Source: Actinomadura fibrosa (GTDB lineage: Bacteria; Actinomycetota; Actinomycetes; Streptosporangiales; Streptosporangiaceae). Taken from it: 37,552 nt of DNA. The translations under genes and the position numbers were made by a program. Below are positions 23,882 to 33,046 of the stretch, piece after piece. The DNA lies in the NCBI RefSeq assembly GCF_900659615.1, contig NZ_CAACUY010000073.1:1-37552 (forward strand). Reading direction: 5' to 3'. Under the pieces are notes generated by a model that saw nothing but the letters and a program-made list of their open reading frames with translations, did not search any database and was not told where the DNA came from. The first letter of the stretch is position 1. Each line of letters opens with the position of its first letter.

Positions 23882-25189
23882 ATGTCGTTCCGCACACCCC
23901 GCGCGCGCCACAGCCGGGCCCTGCGCAGCCGGGCCCTGCGCAGCCGGGCCTCCCGCGGCCGGACGTTCCTCGCGTCCGCCGCCGCCCTGGCGCTCACCCT
24001 GTCCATGGCCGTCGGCGCGAGCACGCCGTCCGGCGCCACCGCCCAGGCGGCGACCTCGCGGGCCAAGGCCGAGGCGACCGACCCGGGTCCCGCCGGGGAC
24101 GCCTTCTACACGCCGCCGTCGCCGCTGCCCGCGGGCGCGCCGGGCGACGTCATCCGGGCGCGTCCGGCGAAGGCGGGGCCGCCGTCCGCGCGGGCCCTCG
24201 CCGACGCGTGGCAGGTCATGTACCTGTCGACGAACGCGCTGGGCAAGCCCGTCGCGGTCACCGGGATCGTCCTCGTCCCGAAGAAGGGCGACCGGTCGAA
24301 GGCGCCGATCGTCGGGTTCGGCCCCGGGACGAGCGGCCCCGCGTTCCGCTGCGCGCCGTCGAAGTTCATCGACCAGGGCGCCTTCTACGAGCAGTCCGCG
24401 CTGAACGAGATGCTCGCGAAGGGCTACGCGGTCGCGACGACGGACTACGAGGGCTACCACGAGAACCCCACGACGACGTACATCGTGAACTCGATCGGCT
24501 ACTCGCTCATCGACGCGGTCCGCGCGGCGCAGCGGCTTCCGGAGGCGGGCCTGTCGAAGGACGCGCAGGTCGCGTTCCGCGGCTACTCGCAGGGCGGTGC
24601 CGCCGCGATGTGGGCGGGCCAGGAGCAGCCGGAGTACGCGCCGGAGCTGAAGCTCGCCGGGGTCGTCGGCGGCGGCGTGCCGTCCGACCTCGCGGCGGTC
24701 GGCGCGCCGCTGGAGGGCGCGAAGCCGTTCGGGTTCCTCCTCTACTCGATGCTCGGCATGGACAACGCCTACCCCGAGCTGAAGCTGGGCGACTTCCTCA
24801 ACGACGCCGGACGGACCATGGTCGCCGGGCTGCGGGACCGGGCGTGCACGCTGGAGCTGCTGCTCGACTACGCGGGCAAGACCGTCCCGGACTACATGAC
24901 GTCGAGCCCCTACGCGACCGACGCGTGGCTGGCCCGCGTCGCGGAGAACACGCTCGGCGCCGAGTCGATCAAGGTGCCGGTGTTCCAGTACCACTCGACC
25001 GCGGACGAGATCGTCGCGTTCGGCCAGGACAAGGAGCTGCGGGACGCCTACTGCAAGGCCGGCGTCCCGGTCACCTGGAAGACCTGGGACCGCATCAGCC
25101 ACATCACGCTCGTCTACCGCGGCAACGGGGACGCCATGGCGTTCCTCGCGGACAGGTTCGGCGGGAAGCCCGCCGCCTCCAACTGCTGA
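23882..25189 (+). CDS. Secreted lipase/esterase (alpha/beta hydrolase, secretory lipase family)
   Basis: A 435-residue exported hydrolase of the LIP type. The probable triad is S236 in the nucleophile elbow GYSQGG, D375 in YHSTADEIVAF and H407 in ISHITLVYRG. ATTDYEGYHE and FGPGTSGPAF (oxyanion region) are also typical. An unusual Arg-rich leader (residues 10-27, SRALR repeated) precedes the hydrophobic signal core (LASAAALALTLSMAVGAS). ATG 23882 sits just after GGAGG. It is placed between the DUF6801 genes and the Mce locus, and releasing fatty acids or sterols for Mce import is an attractive but untested role. Confidence 0.88.
   Translation: MSFRTPRARHSRALRSRALRSRASRGRTFLASAAALALTLSMAVGASTPSGATAQAATSRAKAEATDPGPAGDAFYTPPSPLPAGAPGDVIRARPAKAGPPSARALADAWQVMYLSTNALGKPVAVTGIVLVPKKGDRSKAPIVGFGPGTSGPAFRCAPSKFIDQGAFYEQSALNEMLAKGYAVATTDYEGYHENPTTTYIVNSIGYSLIDAVRAAQRLPEAGLSKDAQVAFRGYSQGGAAAMWAGQEQPEYAPELKLAGVVGGGVPSDLAAVGAPLEGAKPFGFLLYSMLGMDNAYPELKLGDFLNDAGRTMVAGLRDRACTLELLLDYAGKTVPDYMTSSPYATDAWLARVAENTLGAESIKVPVFQYHSTADEIVAFGQDKELRDAYCKAGVPVTWKTWDRISHITLVYRGNGDAMAFLADRFGGKPAASNC
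23912..23956 (+). repeat. Three tandem 15-bp repeats in the lipase leader
   Basis: AGCCGGGCCCTGCGC occurs at 23912-23926 and 23927-23941, and a third copy with three changes at 23942-23956. They encode SRALR-SRALR-SRASR and lengthen the positively charged region of the signal peptide. Confidence 0.85.
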
Positions 25190-25250
25190 CCACGCGAAGA
25201 GGGACGCCGGTATCACCCCGTGCCGGTGTGGGTGAGAAGGAGAAGGCTCC

Positions 25251-25826
25251 GTGAACGAGAGAAGCATGAACGGCGCGAGAAGGTTCGGCGCGGGCCGGAG
25301 GGTCGTCGCCGGGATGGCGCTGGCCTCGGCGGTCGCCGTCGCGGCCGGCGGGTGCGGTTCGGGCGGCGGCGAGGAGAAGGACGGGCCGGAGGTCGCCTGG
25401 GCCGGGAAGGTCTGCGGCGCCATGAACACGGGCGGGAACCTGTCCGTCCCGAAGATCGACAACGCCGACGTGCTGAAGTCGCGGGCGTCGATCGTGAAGC
25501 TGCTCGACGACATCTCGCAGCGGATGCGCAAGCTGGAGACGGGTCTCCAGGGCGTCGGCGCGCCGCCGGTCGCGAACGGCAAGGCCCTCTACACGACCGC
25601 GATGGGCAACCTGACGCGGACGCACTCCACGGTCACGACCGCGTCGAAGAGCCTGCACCGCGCGAAGGTGACGGACCAGAAGTCGTTCCAGCGGGCGGTC
25701 GGCCGGGTCGGCCAAGCGTTCGGGCAGTTCAACACCTACCAGGGCCCGCAGCAGGACTTCCGCAAGGACCCGGCGCTGAACGCCGCGTTCGAGAAGGCCC
25801 CCGCCTGCCAGGCGACGAAGGCGTAG
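25251..25826 (+). CDS. Small lipoprotein of the Mce locus
   Basis: The 191-residue protein has a signal peptide and a lipobox-like AAGGC (residues ~31-35) followed by a Gly/Ser tether, so it is probably lipid-anchored outside the membrane. The mature part is mainly helical, with two cysteines (KVCGAMN near residue 55 and PACQATK at the end) that may bridge. I do not recognise a named domain. GTG 25251 has AAGGAG upstream; ATG 25266 is an alternative. It precedes the permease genes by 67 nt and is probably the first gene of the Mce transcript or continues from the lipase. It may be an accessory substrate-binding or assembly factor (inference). Confidence 0.75.
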   Translation: MNERSMNGARRFGAGRRVVAGMALASAVAVAAGGCGSGGGEEKDGPEVAWAGKVCGAMNTGGNLSVPKIDNADVLKSRASIVKLLDDISQRMRKLETGLQGVGAPPVANGKALYTTAMGNLTRTHSTVTTASKSLHRAKVTDQKSFQRAVGRVGQAFGQFNTYQGPQQDFRKDPALNAAFEKAPACQATKA

Positions 25827-25893
25827 CCCGAGCGCGCGTTCCGCACCCCGCGGGCGACATCTGAGACGAGACACGAGAAGGGAGGCCGGTCCC

Positions 25894-26679
25894 ATGGCGG
25901 CACCGATCGCCGGGTATCCGCTGAGCGCGCTGCGCGAGGCCGGAAGGATGTTCGCGCTCGGCGCGACCGTGCTCGGCATGGCGTTCCGGCGCCCGTTCCA
26001 GTTCCGCGAGTTCGTCGAGCAGTTCTGGTTCATCGCGAGCGTCACGATCCTGCCGACGGCGCTCGTGTCCGTCCCGTTCGGCGCGGTGACCTCGCTCCAG
26101 GTCGGGTCCCTCACCCAGCAGTTCGGCGCGCAGTCGTTCACCGGCGCGGCGAGCGTGCTCGTCGTCATCCAGCAGGCCAGCCCGATGATCGTGGCGCTGC
26201 TGGTGTCCGGGGTGGCGGGCTCGACGATCTGCGCGGACATCGGCGCCCGGACGATCCGCGAGGAGCTGGACGCGATGGAGGTGCTCGGCGTCTCGCCGGT
26301 CCAGCGCCTCGTCGTCCCGCGCGTCCTCGCGTGCGTCGCCGTCGCGTTCCTGCTGAACGGGCTCGTGTCGGTGGTCGGCGTCGCGGGCGGCTACTTCTTC
26401 AACGTCCTGATGCAGGGCGGGACGCCGGGCGCGTACGTCGCGAGCTTCTCCGCGCTCGCGCAGCTCCCCGACCTCTACGTCGGGGAGGCCAAGGCGCTGC
26501 TGTTCGGGTTCGTCGCCGGCGTGGTCGCGGCGTACCGGGGGCTGAACCCGAAGGGCGGGCCGAAGGGCGTCGGGGACGTGGTGAACCAGTCCGTCGTCAT
26601 CACGTTCCTGCTGCTGTTCCTGCTCAACCTCGTGATCACCGGGATCTACCTCCAGGTCGTCCCGCCGAAGGGAGGCTGA
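25894..26679 (+). CDS. yrbEA: MlaE/YrbE-family ABC permease, first subunit
   Basis: A 261-residue integral membrane protein of the MlaE (DUF140) family with about five to six helices. The cytoplasmic coupling segment ADIGARTIREELDAMEVLGVSP is highly typical and contacts the ATPase. With the second permease it forms the channel of an Mce lipid importer. ATG 25894 follows GGGAGG. The next gene begins 3 nt after its stop. The matching ATPase (MceG/Mkl) is not in the window; in actinobacteria it is normally encoded elsewhere and shared between Mce loci. Confidence 0.93.
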   Translation: MAAPIAGYPLSALREAGRMFALGATVLGMAFRRPFQFREFVEQFWFIASVTILPTALVSVPFGAVTSLQVGSLTQQFGAQSFTGAASVLVVIQQASPMIVALLVSGVAGSTICADIGARTIREELDAMEVLGVSPVQRLVVPRVLACVAVAFLLNGLVSVVGVAGGYFFNVLMQGGTPGAYVASFSALAQLPDLYVGEAKALLFGFVAGVVAAYRGLNPKGGPKGVGDVVNQSVVITFLLLFLLNLVITGIYLQVVPPKGG

Positions 26680-26682
26680 GCG

Positions 26683-27519
26683 ATGAGCCTGCTGACCGGG
26701 GTCCGCGCGGGCCCGTCCCGCTGGTTCGCGTGGCTGGACCGGCCCGGCGACCAGGGCACCTTCTATGTGCGGGCGCTGCTGTGGACGCCGCGCGCGGTGC
26801 GCCGCTACCGCAGGGAGGTGCAGCGGCTGCTCGCGGAGGTCGCGTTCGGCAGCGGCGGCCTCGGCGTGATCGGCGGGACGATCGGCGTGATGGTCGCGAT
26901 GACGCTCGCGACGGGCGTCGTCGTCGGCATGCAGGGCTACTCGGCCCTCCAGCAGATCGGGACGTCGGCGTTCACCGGGTTCGCGTCCGCCTACATCAAC
27001 ACGCGCGAGATCGCGCCGGTGGTGTCGGGGCTCGCGCTGTCGGCGACGGTCGGGGCCGGGTTCACCGCGCAGCTCGGCGCGATGCGGATCAGCGACGAGG
27101 TGGACGCCCTGGAGGTCATGGGCATCCCGAGCCTGCCGTACCTGGTGACGACGCGGATCATCGCGGGCGCGGTGGCGATCGTCCCGCTGTACGCGATCGG
27201 GCTGCTGTGCGCGTACCTGGCGTCCCGGGAGGTCACGGTCGTGTTCAACGGGCAGTCGGCGGGCACCTACGACCACTACTTCGGGCTGTTCCTGTCCCCG
27301 ACGGACGTGGTCCTGTCGTTCTTCAAGGTGCTGGTGTTCAGCGTCCTCGTGATCCTCTCCCACTGCTACTACGGCTACCGCGCGGCCGGCGGCCCCGCCG
27401 GGGTGGGGCAGGCCGTCGGCCGCGCGGTGCGGACGTCGATCGTCCTGATCAGCGTGAGCGACTTCTTCTTCAGCCTGGCGCTGTGGGGGACGAACACGAC
27501 GGTGAAGGTGGCCGGATGA
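26683..27519 (+). CDS. yrbEB: MlaE/YrbE-family ABC permease, second subunit
   Basis: A 278-residue partner permease. It has a longer basic N-terminus (RAVRRYRREVQRLLAEVAFG) leading to the first helix, then FTAQLGAMRISDEVDALEVMGIPS, the YrbE coupling segment. ATG 26683 has GGGAGG upstream, lying in the end of the preceding gene. The stop overlaps the start of mceA (ATGA), indicating coupled translation and fixed stoichiometry. Confidence 0.93.
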   Translation: MSLLTGVRAGPSRWFAWLDRPGDQGTFYVRALLWTPRAVRRYRREVQRLLAEVAFGSGGLGVIGGTIGVMVAMTLATGVVVGMQGYSALQQIGTSAFTGFASAYINTREIAPVVSGLALSATVGAGFTAQLGAMRISDEVDALEVMGIPSLPYLVTTRIIAGAVAIVPLYAIGLLCAYLASREVTVVFNGQSAGTYDHYFGLFLSPTDVVLSFFKVLVFSVLVILSHCYYGYRAAGGPAGVGQAVGRAVRTSIVLISVSDFFFSLALWGTNTTVKVAG

Positions 27520-28805
27520 GCGGCCGCGGGAGACGCCGGGCGGGCTCGGCGGGGGTGCTGCGCAGGCGGCTCGCCGGGGTCGCGTTCCTGCTGGTGCCCG
27601 CGCTGCTGGTGTGGCTGTCGGTCGCCGTTTACGACAAGCGGTTCACGCGGGTGAGCTGGGTGACGCTGCGGACGGCGAGCGCGGGCAGCGAGATGCACCC
27701 GCACGCGGACGTGAAGCTGCGCGGCGTGGTGGTCGGCGAGGTCCGCGAGGTGTCGTCGGACGGCGCGGTGGCGACGCTGCGGCTCGCGATCCGGCCCGGC
27801 GCGGTGAAGCGGATCCCGGCGAACGTGTCGGCGCAGCTCCTGCCGACGACGCTGTTCGGGCAGCGGTTCGTGGCGCTGGTCCCGCCGGCGGCGCCGAGCA
27901 CGGCGCGCCTCACGTCCGGCAGCACGATCAGCCAGGACCGCTCCGCGAACGCGATCGAGCTCCAGCGGGTGATGGACAACCTGTACCCGCTGCTCACCGC
28001 CGTCCGCCCGGCGGAGCTCGCGGCGACGCTAACGGCGGTGTCGCAGGCGCTGGACGGGCGCGGCACCGAGCTCGGGCGGACGCTCGTCGAGCTGGACGCC
28101 TACCTCAAGAAGCTCAACCCGAGCGTGCCCGCGCTGAACCGCGGCATCCGCGAACTGGTGGAGGTGAGCCGGGCCTACGACGAGGCCGCGCCGGACGTCC
28201 TCCAGGCGCTGAACGACTTCGCGTACACGAGCCGGTCGATCGCCGCCCAGCGGACGGAGCTGAGCCGCCTGTACGCCTCGCTGACGGACGCGTCGGAGAA
28301 CCTGTCCGACTTCCTGCACGAGAACTCGGGGAACTTCATCCGGCTGTCGGCGAGGTCCCGTCCGACGCTGGAGCTGCTGCGGAAGTACTCGCCCGAGCTT
28401 CCGTGCACGCTCGCCATGCTGACGGACTTCGTCCCGGTGATGGACAAGGTTCTCGGCAAGGGCACCAAGGAGCCGGGCCTGCACGTGAACGTCACCACGA
28501 TGCAGTCCAAGGGGCGCTACCTGCCCGGCAAGGACCGGCCCGTCTACAACGACCGGAGCGGCCCGCACTGCTATCCCGCCGGGACCGCCGTGACGGGGGC
28601 CGCCGTGAAGTCGGCGCCGCCCGATGCGGCGACGCCGGTCGCGGTGGCGCCCGGGTCGCTCGGCCTCCCCAACTCCCCGGAGGAGAACCGGCTGGTGAAC
28701 GAGCTGCTGGCGCCCGGCCTCCAGGAGGTGCCCGAGGCCCTGCCCGACTGGAGCAGCGTGCTCGTCGGCCCGCTCTACCGGGGGACGGAGGTGACCGTCA
28801 GGTGA
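27516..28805 (+). CDS. mceA: MCE-family protein A
   Basis: A 429-residue protein with one N-terminal membrane helix (FLLVPALLVWLSVAVYD, ~24-40), an MCE domain (~48-125, with GVVVGEVREVSSDGAVATLRL and LLPTTLFGQRFVAL), and a long helical region to ~340 built for coiled packing. A Pro/Ala-rich tail follows. MceA-F proteins assemble as a hexamer carrying hydrophobic lipids from the cell surface to the YrbE permeases. It overlaps both neighbours by 4 bases. Letter A is assigned by position as first of six. Confidence 0.9.
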   Translation: MSGRGRRRAGSAGVLRRRLAGVAFLLVPALLVWLSVAVYDKRFTRVSWVTLRTASAGSEMHPHADVKLRGVVVGEVREVSSDGAVATLRLAIRPGAVKRIPANVSAQLLPTTLFGQRFVALVPPAAPSTARLTSGSTISQDRSANAIELQRVMDNLYPLLTAVRPAELAATLTAVSQALDGRGTELGRTLVELDAYLKKLNPSVPALNRGIRELVEVSRAYDEAAPDVLQALNDFAYTSRSIAAQRTELSRLYASLTDASENLSDFLHENSGNFIRLSARSRPTLELLRKYSPELPCTLAMLTDFVPVMDKVLGKGTKEPGLHVNVTTMQSKGRYLPGKDRPVYNDRSGPHCYPAGTAVTGAAVKSAPPDAATPVAVAPGSLGLPNSPEENRLVNELLAPGLQEVPEALPDWSSVLVGPLYRGTEVTVR

Positions 28806-29842
28806 AGCGCAGCGGATTGGCCGCGCCGCTCCTCAAGTCGGCGGCGTTCGTCGCGGTGACGGTCGTCGCGAGCGCGATGCTGGCGCTCAGCATCACCCAG
28901 GTCGGCGGCGGCGACACGATCTCCTACAAGGCCCGCTTCACCGACGCATCCGGGCTCCGGGAGGGCGACGGCGTGCGGATCGCGGGCGTCGAGGTCGGGC
29001 GCGTCGCCGGGATCCGCGTCGTCGAGCACCGCGTCGCGCTGGTGTCGTTCAGCGTCGGCCGCGGCCACCGGCTCCCGGCCTCCGCCACCGCGACGATCAA
29101 GTACCTGAACCTGATCGGCCAGCGGTACGTCGAGGTCGACCGGGGTACCGGCGCGCCCGGGACCCTCGCCCCCGGCGCGACGATCCCCGTCGAGCGGACC
29201 ACGCCCGCGCTGAACCTCACCCAGCTCTTCAACGGCTTCCAGCCGCTGTTCCAGGCGCTGTCGCCGAAGGACGTCAACCAGCTCGCGGGGTCGATCGTCC
29301 AGGTGCTCCAGGGCGAGGGGACGACGGTCGAGGGGCTGCTGTCCACGGTCGGGTCGCTGACCAGCACGATCGCCGGGAAGGACCGGGTCATCGGGCAGGT
29401 CGTCGACAACCTCAACGACGTCCTCACCACGATCAACGGGCGCGGTGACAACCTCGGCGCGCTCATCGGGACGCTGCGCCGCCTGGTGTCCGGGCTCGCC
29501 GCCGACCGCGTCCCGATCGGCGAGGCCATCAGCGCGCTGGACGACCTCGCGAACACCACCACCGGGCTCCTCCGGGACGGCCGCGCGCCGCTCAAGCAGG
29601 ACATCGCGCAGCTCGGGCGGCTGTCCGCGAACCTCGACGCCGACTCCCCGACCGTCGACTCGTTCCTGCGGCTGCTGCCCGTGAAGATGGCGGCGATCGG
29701 ACGGATCGGCTCGTACGGGTCATGGCTGAACCTCTACATGTGCGAGGCCGTCGTGACGGGGGCCAAGTACAAGCAGTACCCGGGCGAGGACCACCCGGTC
29801 CCGTCGGGCGTGCCGATGACGGCCGAGAGGTGCTCGTCATGA
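28802..29842 (+). CDS. mceB: MCE-family protein B
   Basis: The 346-residue protein starts at GTG 28802, overlapping mceA by 4 bases. A membrane helix spans ~10-32 (FVAVTVVASAMLALSITQV). The MCE domain (~38-115) shows ASGLREGDGVRIAGVEVGRV and IKYLNLIGQRYVEVD. A helical shaft of heptad-like sequence runs to ~300. The C-terminus has a conserved-looking YMCEAVV cysteine region. It is one of six subunits of the Mce lipid-transfer hexamer. Confidence 0.92.
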   Translation: MKRSGLAAPLLKSAAFVAVTVVASAMLALSITQVGGGDTISYKARFTDASGLREGDGVRIAGVEVGRVAGIRVVEHRVALVSFSVGRGHRLPASATATIKYLNLIGQRYVEVDRGTGAPGTLAPGATIPVERTTPALNLTQLFNGFQPLFQALSPKDVNQLAGSIVQVLQGEGTTVEGLLSTVGSLTSTIAGKDRVIGQVVDNLNDVLTTINGRGDNLGALIGTLRRLVSGLAADRVPIGEAISALDDLANTTTGLLRDGRAPLKQDIAQLGRLSANLDADSPTVDSFLRLLPVKMAAIGRIGSYGSWLNLYMCEAVVTGAKYKQYPGEDHPVPSGVPMTAERCSS

Positions 29843-30882
29843 GGCTGAAGCCGAGGTTCAAGCCCGTCCGCGAACGGAACCCGGTGCTCGTCGCGCTGGT
29901 GTCGTTCGCGCTGATCATCGCGCTGGGGCTGCTGGCGTTCAACGCCAGGAACCTCCCGGTCATCGGCGGCGGCACCCGCTACACGGCCGACTTCAGCGAG
30001 GCCGCCGGGCTGCGGCCGGGCAACGAGGTGCGCGTCGCCGGCGTCAAGGTCGGCGAGGTCACCGGGGTCCGGCTGTCCGGCGCGAAGGTCGTCGTCGCGT
30101 TCCGGGTCCGGAAGACGTGGGTGGGGGACGCGAGCACGGCCGCGATCGCCATCAAGACGCTCCTCGGCGACAAGTACCTGGCCCTCGACCCGCTGGGGGC
30201 CAAGCGCCAGGACCCCGGGACGCGGATCCCCCTCGCCCGGACGACGTCCCCCTACGACGTCACCACGGCGTTCGAGGACCTCGCCGGCACCGTCGGCCAG
30301 ATCGACTCGGCGCAGCTCGCGCGGAGCCTCGACGCGATCTCCACGACGTTCGCGCGGACGGCGCCGAGCGTCCGGCGCGCGCTGACCGGCGTGTCCGCGC
30401 TGTCGAAGACGATCTCGTCGCGGGACGCGGAGCTGGCGCGGCTGCTCGCCAACACCCGGCAGGTGACCGGAACCGTCGCGGGCCAGCGGAGCGACATCGA
30501 GGCGCTCCTCCGCGACGGCAACCAGCTCCTGGACGAGATCCGCCGCCGCAGGGAGGCGATCCACGGGCTCCTCGTCGGCACCCAGGCGCTCTCCCAGCAG
30601 ATCACCGGCCTGGTCGACGACAACCAGCGGCAGCTCGGGCCGACGCTCCGCGCACTGGAGAACGTCACCGACCTGCTCCAGAAGAACCAGGAGAACCTCG
30701 ACCGGGCCCTCAGGACGGCCGGGCCGTACACGCGTCTCCTCGGCAACGCCCTGGGCAACGGACGCTGGATGGACGGCTACCTCTGCGGCCTCGTCCCGAA
30801 GGAGTACCAGTCACAGGGCAAGACGGCCTCGGACAAGGGCTCGGACAAGGGCTGCAAGCCGCCCAAGAGAGGCGGCGACTGA
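29839..30882 (+). CDS. mceC: MCE-family protein C
   Basis: A 347-residue subunit overlapping mceB by 4 bases (ATGA). A membrane helix (~20-40, VALVSFALIIALGLLAFNA) is followed by the MCE domain (EAAGLRPGNEVRVAGVKVGE; IKTLLGDKYLALDPLG). The helical shaft has many Gln/Arg/Asp heptads. The end carries a cysteine (DGYLCGLVPKEY), then a short Lys/Gly tail (residues ~325-347). Confidence 0.92.
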   Translation: MRLKPRFKPVRERNPVLVALVSFALIIALGLLAFNARNLPVIGGGTRYTADFSEAAGLRPGNEVRVAGVKVGEVTGVRLSGAKVVVAFRVRKTWVGDASTAAIAIKTLLGDKYLALDPLGAKRQDPGTRIPLARTTSPYDVTTAFEDLAGTVGQIDSAQLARSLDAISTTFARTAPSVRRALTGVSALSKTISSRDAELARLLANTRQVTGTVAGQRSDIEALLRDGNQLLDEIRRRREAIHGLLVGTQALSQQITGLVDDNQRQLGPTLRALENVTDLLQKNQENLDRALRTAGPYTRLLGNALGNGRWMDGYLCGLVPKEYQSQGKTASDKGSDKGCKPPKRGGD

Positions 30883-31895
30883 TGCTGCGCAAGCTCACCC
30901 GACCCGCCGCGCTGATCGCCGCGGGACTCGCCCTCGCGCTCGTGGCCGCCGTCGCGATCGTCGCGGCGCGTGCGCCCGAGGGCACCCGGATCACCGTCTA
31001 CTTCACCGACGCCGTCGGCATCTACAAGGGCTCGGACGTGCGGGTCCTCGGCGTGAAGGTCGGCACGGTCGACGCCGTCCGCGCCGAGGGCACCCAGGTC
31101 AGGACGACGATGACGGTCGAGCACGGCGTGGACGTCCCGGCGGACGCGAGGGTCGTGGCGGTCGCCCCGAGCCTCGTCGCCGACCGGTACGTCCAGCTCA
31201 CGCCCGCGTACACGGGCGGACCGAAGATGGCCGCGGGCAGCGTCGTTCCGGCGTCCCGGACGGCCACGCCGATGGAACTGGACAAGATCTACGACAGCAT
31301 CAAGAAGCTCGCCACCGACCTCGGCCCGAACGGCCTCAACAAGGACGGCGCGCTGTCGCGGGCGCTCGGCACCGGCGCGGCGAACCTCCAGGGCAACGGG
31401 CAGGACATCCGGACGACCACCGAGCGGCTCGCGCAGGCCGCGAAGACGCTGTCCGGCTCGCAGAAGGACCTGTTCGCCACGATCGGCAACCTCCAGTCCT
31501 TCACCGCGATGCTGAAGACCAACGACGGGCAGGTCCGGCAGGCGGAGCGGCAGCTCGCGGACGTGACCGGGTTCCTCGCCGACGACCGGCACGAGCTCGA
31601 CGCCGCGCTCAAGGCCCTCGCCGAGGCGCTCGCCCGCGTGAAGGTGTTCATCCACGACAACCGCGCGCTGGTGCGCTCGAACGTCCGGAAGCTGTCGAAG
31701 ATCACGCAGGTGCTGGTGGACCAGCGCCGCTCCCTGGCCGAGGCGCTCGACGTCCAGCCGCTCAACGCCACCAACGTCCTCAACGCCTACGACCCGCAGC
31801 GCCGCGCGCTCATGGGACGCGGCGACCTCAACGAGCTGAGCCTGCCGCTGCCCGCGACGGGGCAGGTCCAAGGCGGGCAGGGGGAGGCCCCGTGA
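30882..31895 (+). CDS. mceD: MCE-family protein D
   Basis: The 337-residue subunit starts on the last base of the mceC stop (TGATG). A membrane helix (~9-29) precedes the MCE domain (DAVGIYKGSDVRVLGVKVGT; APSLVADRYVQLTPAY). It is shorter than the mycobacterial MceD proteins I recall, with little tail after the helical shaft. The next gene overlaps its stop by 4 bases. Confidence 0.92.
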   Translation: MLRKLTRPAALIAAGLALALVAAVAIVAARAPEGTRITVYFTDAVGIYKGSDVRVLGVKVGTVDAVRAEGTQVRTTMTVEHGVDVPADARVVAVAPSLVADRYVQLTPAYTGGPKMAAGSVVPASRTATPMELDKIYDSIKKLATDLGPNGLNKDGALSRALGTGAANLQGNGQDIRTTTERLAQAAKTLSGSQKDLFATIGNLQSFTAMLKTNDGQVRQAERQLADVTGFLADDRHELDAALKALAEALARVKVFIHDNRALVRSNVRKLSKITQVLVDQRRSLAEALDVQPLNATNVLNAYDPQRRALMGRGDLNELSLPLPATGQVQGGQGEAP

Positions 31896-33043
31896 CCCGC
31901 GCCCACGCCCGCACCCACGGCCTTCGCGCCGCGCGCCTCCGCAGGCCGGCGGCGCTCGCGGTGGCCGCCGCGCTCGCCTCAACCGCCCTCGCCGGCTGCG
32001 GCCTCGGCGGCTTCTCCGGCGTCCAGGACCTCCCGCTGCCCGGCGGCGCCGACCTCGGCGACCACCCGTACACGGTCCGGGCCCAGTTCGCGAACGTGCT
32101 GAACCTCGTCCCGCAGTCGGCGGTGAAGGTCAACGACGTCGCGGTCGGCCGCGTCACGAAGGTGTCGCTGCCGGACGGCGGCTGGACCGCCGAGGTCACC
32201 ATGAAGGTCAACGGCAAGGTGCGGCTGCCCGCGAACGCCTACGCCGAGCTGCGCCAGTCGAGCCTGCTGGGCGAGAAGTTCGTCCAGCTCAGCGCCGCCC
32301 CCTCGAACGTCCCGGGGAGTACCGCCGCGCCGGGCGGCACTCCACCGGGCGGGTCCGCGCCGTCCGCGAGCACCGGCACGCTCGCGGACGGCGCCGTGAT
32401 CCCGGTGTCGCGCACCAACCGGAACCCCGAGGTGGAGGAGGTGTTCGGCGCGCTGTCGATGCTGCTCAACGGCGGCGGCATCGCCCAGCTCCGCACCATC
32501 ACCACCGAGCTGAACCGGGCCCTCGGCGGCAACGAGCCGGAGGTCCGGTCGCTGCTGGAGCGGGCGCGCACCCTCGTCGGCGGCCTGGACGCCAACCGGC
32601 GCGGCATCACCGACGCCATCGACGGCCTCGACCGCCTGTCGGCGACGCTGCGCGGGCGCAAGAACCAGATCGCCGTCGCGCTCGACGACATCGAGCCCGG
32701 CCTGCGGGTGCTCGCCGAGCAGCGCGGCGCGCTCGTCCGGATGCTGCGCTCGCTGGACGAGCTGTCCGGCGTCGCCGTGTCCACCGTCAACCGGAGCAGG
32801 GACGACCTGATCGCCGACCTGCGCGCGCTGGAGCCGACGCTGCGGAAGCTCTCCGACGCCGGGCACGACCTGCCGAACGCGCTGCAAGCACTGTTCACCT
32901 ACCCGTTCACCGACGCCGTGCTGCCCGCCGTCAAGGGCGACTACCTGAACGTCTACCTGCACGTCACCGCCGCGCCGGGGACGGAGATCATCCCGCCGCT
33001 GGCACCGCTGGCGTCGCCGTCCACGCCGGGGCAGGGGGGCTGA
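31892..33043 (+). CDS. mceE: MCE-family lipoprotein E (LprK-like)
   Basis: A 383-residue subunit starting at GTG 31892. Unlike the others it has a lipoprotein signal: a basic start, an Ala/Leu core, and the lipobox LAGC with Cys36 as the lipidated residue, the hallmark of MceE/LprK. The MCE domain follows (NLVPQSAVKVNDVAVGRVTK; LRQSSLLGEKFVQL). It is interrupted by a Pro/Gly/Ser/Thr-rich insertion (~residues 135-170), and the helical shaft continues from there. Confidence 0.93.
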   Translation: MTRAHARTHGLRAARLRRPAALAVAAALASTALAGCGLGGFSGVQDLPLPGGADLGDHPYTVRAQFANVLNLVPQSAVKVNDVAVGRVTKVSLPDGGWTAEVTMKVNGKVRLPANAYAELRQSSLLGEKFVQLSAAPSNVPGSTAAPGGTPPGGSAPSASTGTLADGAVIPVSRTNRNPEVEEVFGALSMLLNGGGIAQLRTITTELNRALGGNEPEVRSLLERARTLVGGLDANRRGITDAIDGLDRLSATLRGRKNQIAVALDDIEPGLRVLAEQRGALVRMLRSLDELSGVAVSTVNRSRDDLIADLRALEPTLRKLSDAGHDLPNALQALFTYPFTDAVLPAVKGDYLNVYLHVTAAPGTEIIPPLAPLASPSTPGQGG

Positions 33044-33046
33044 GCG

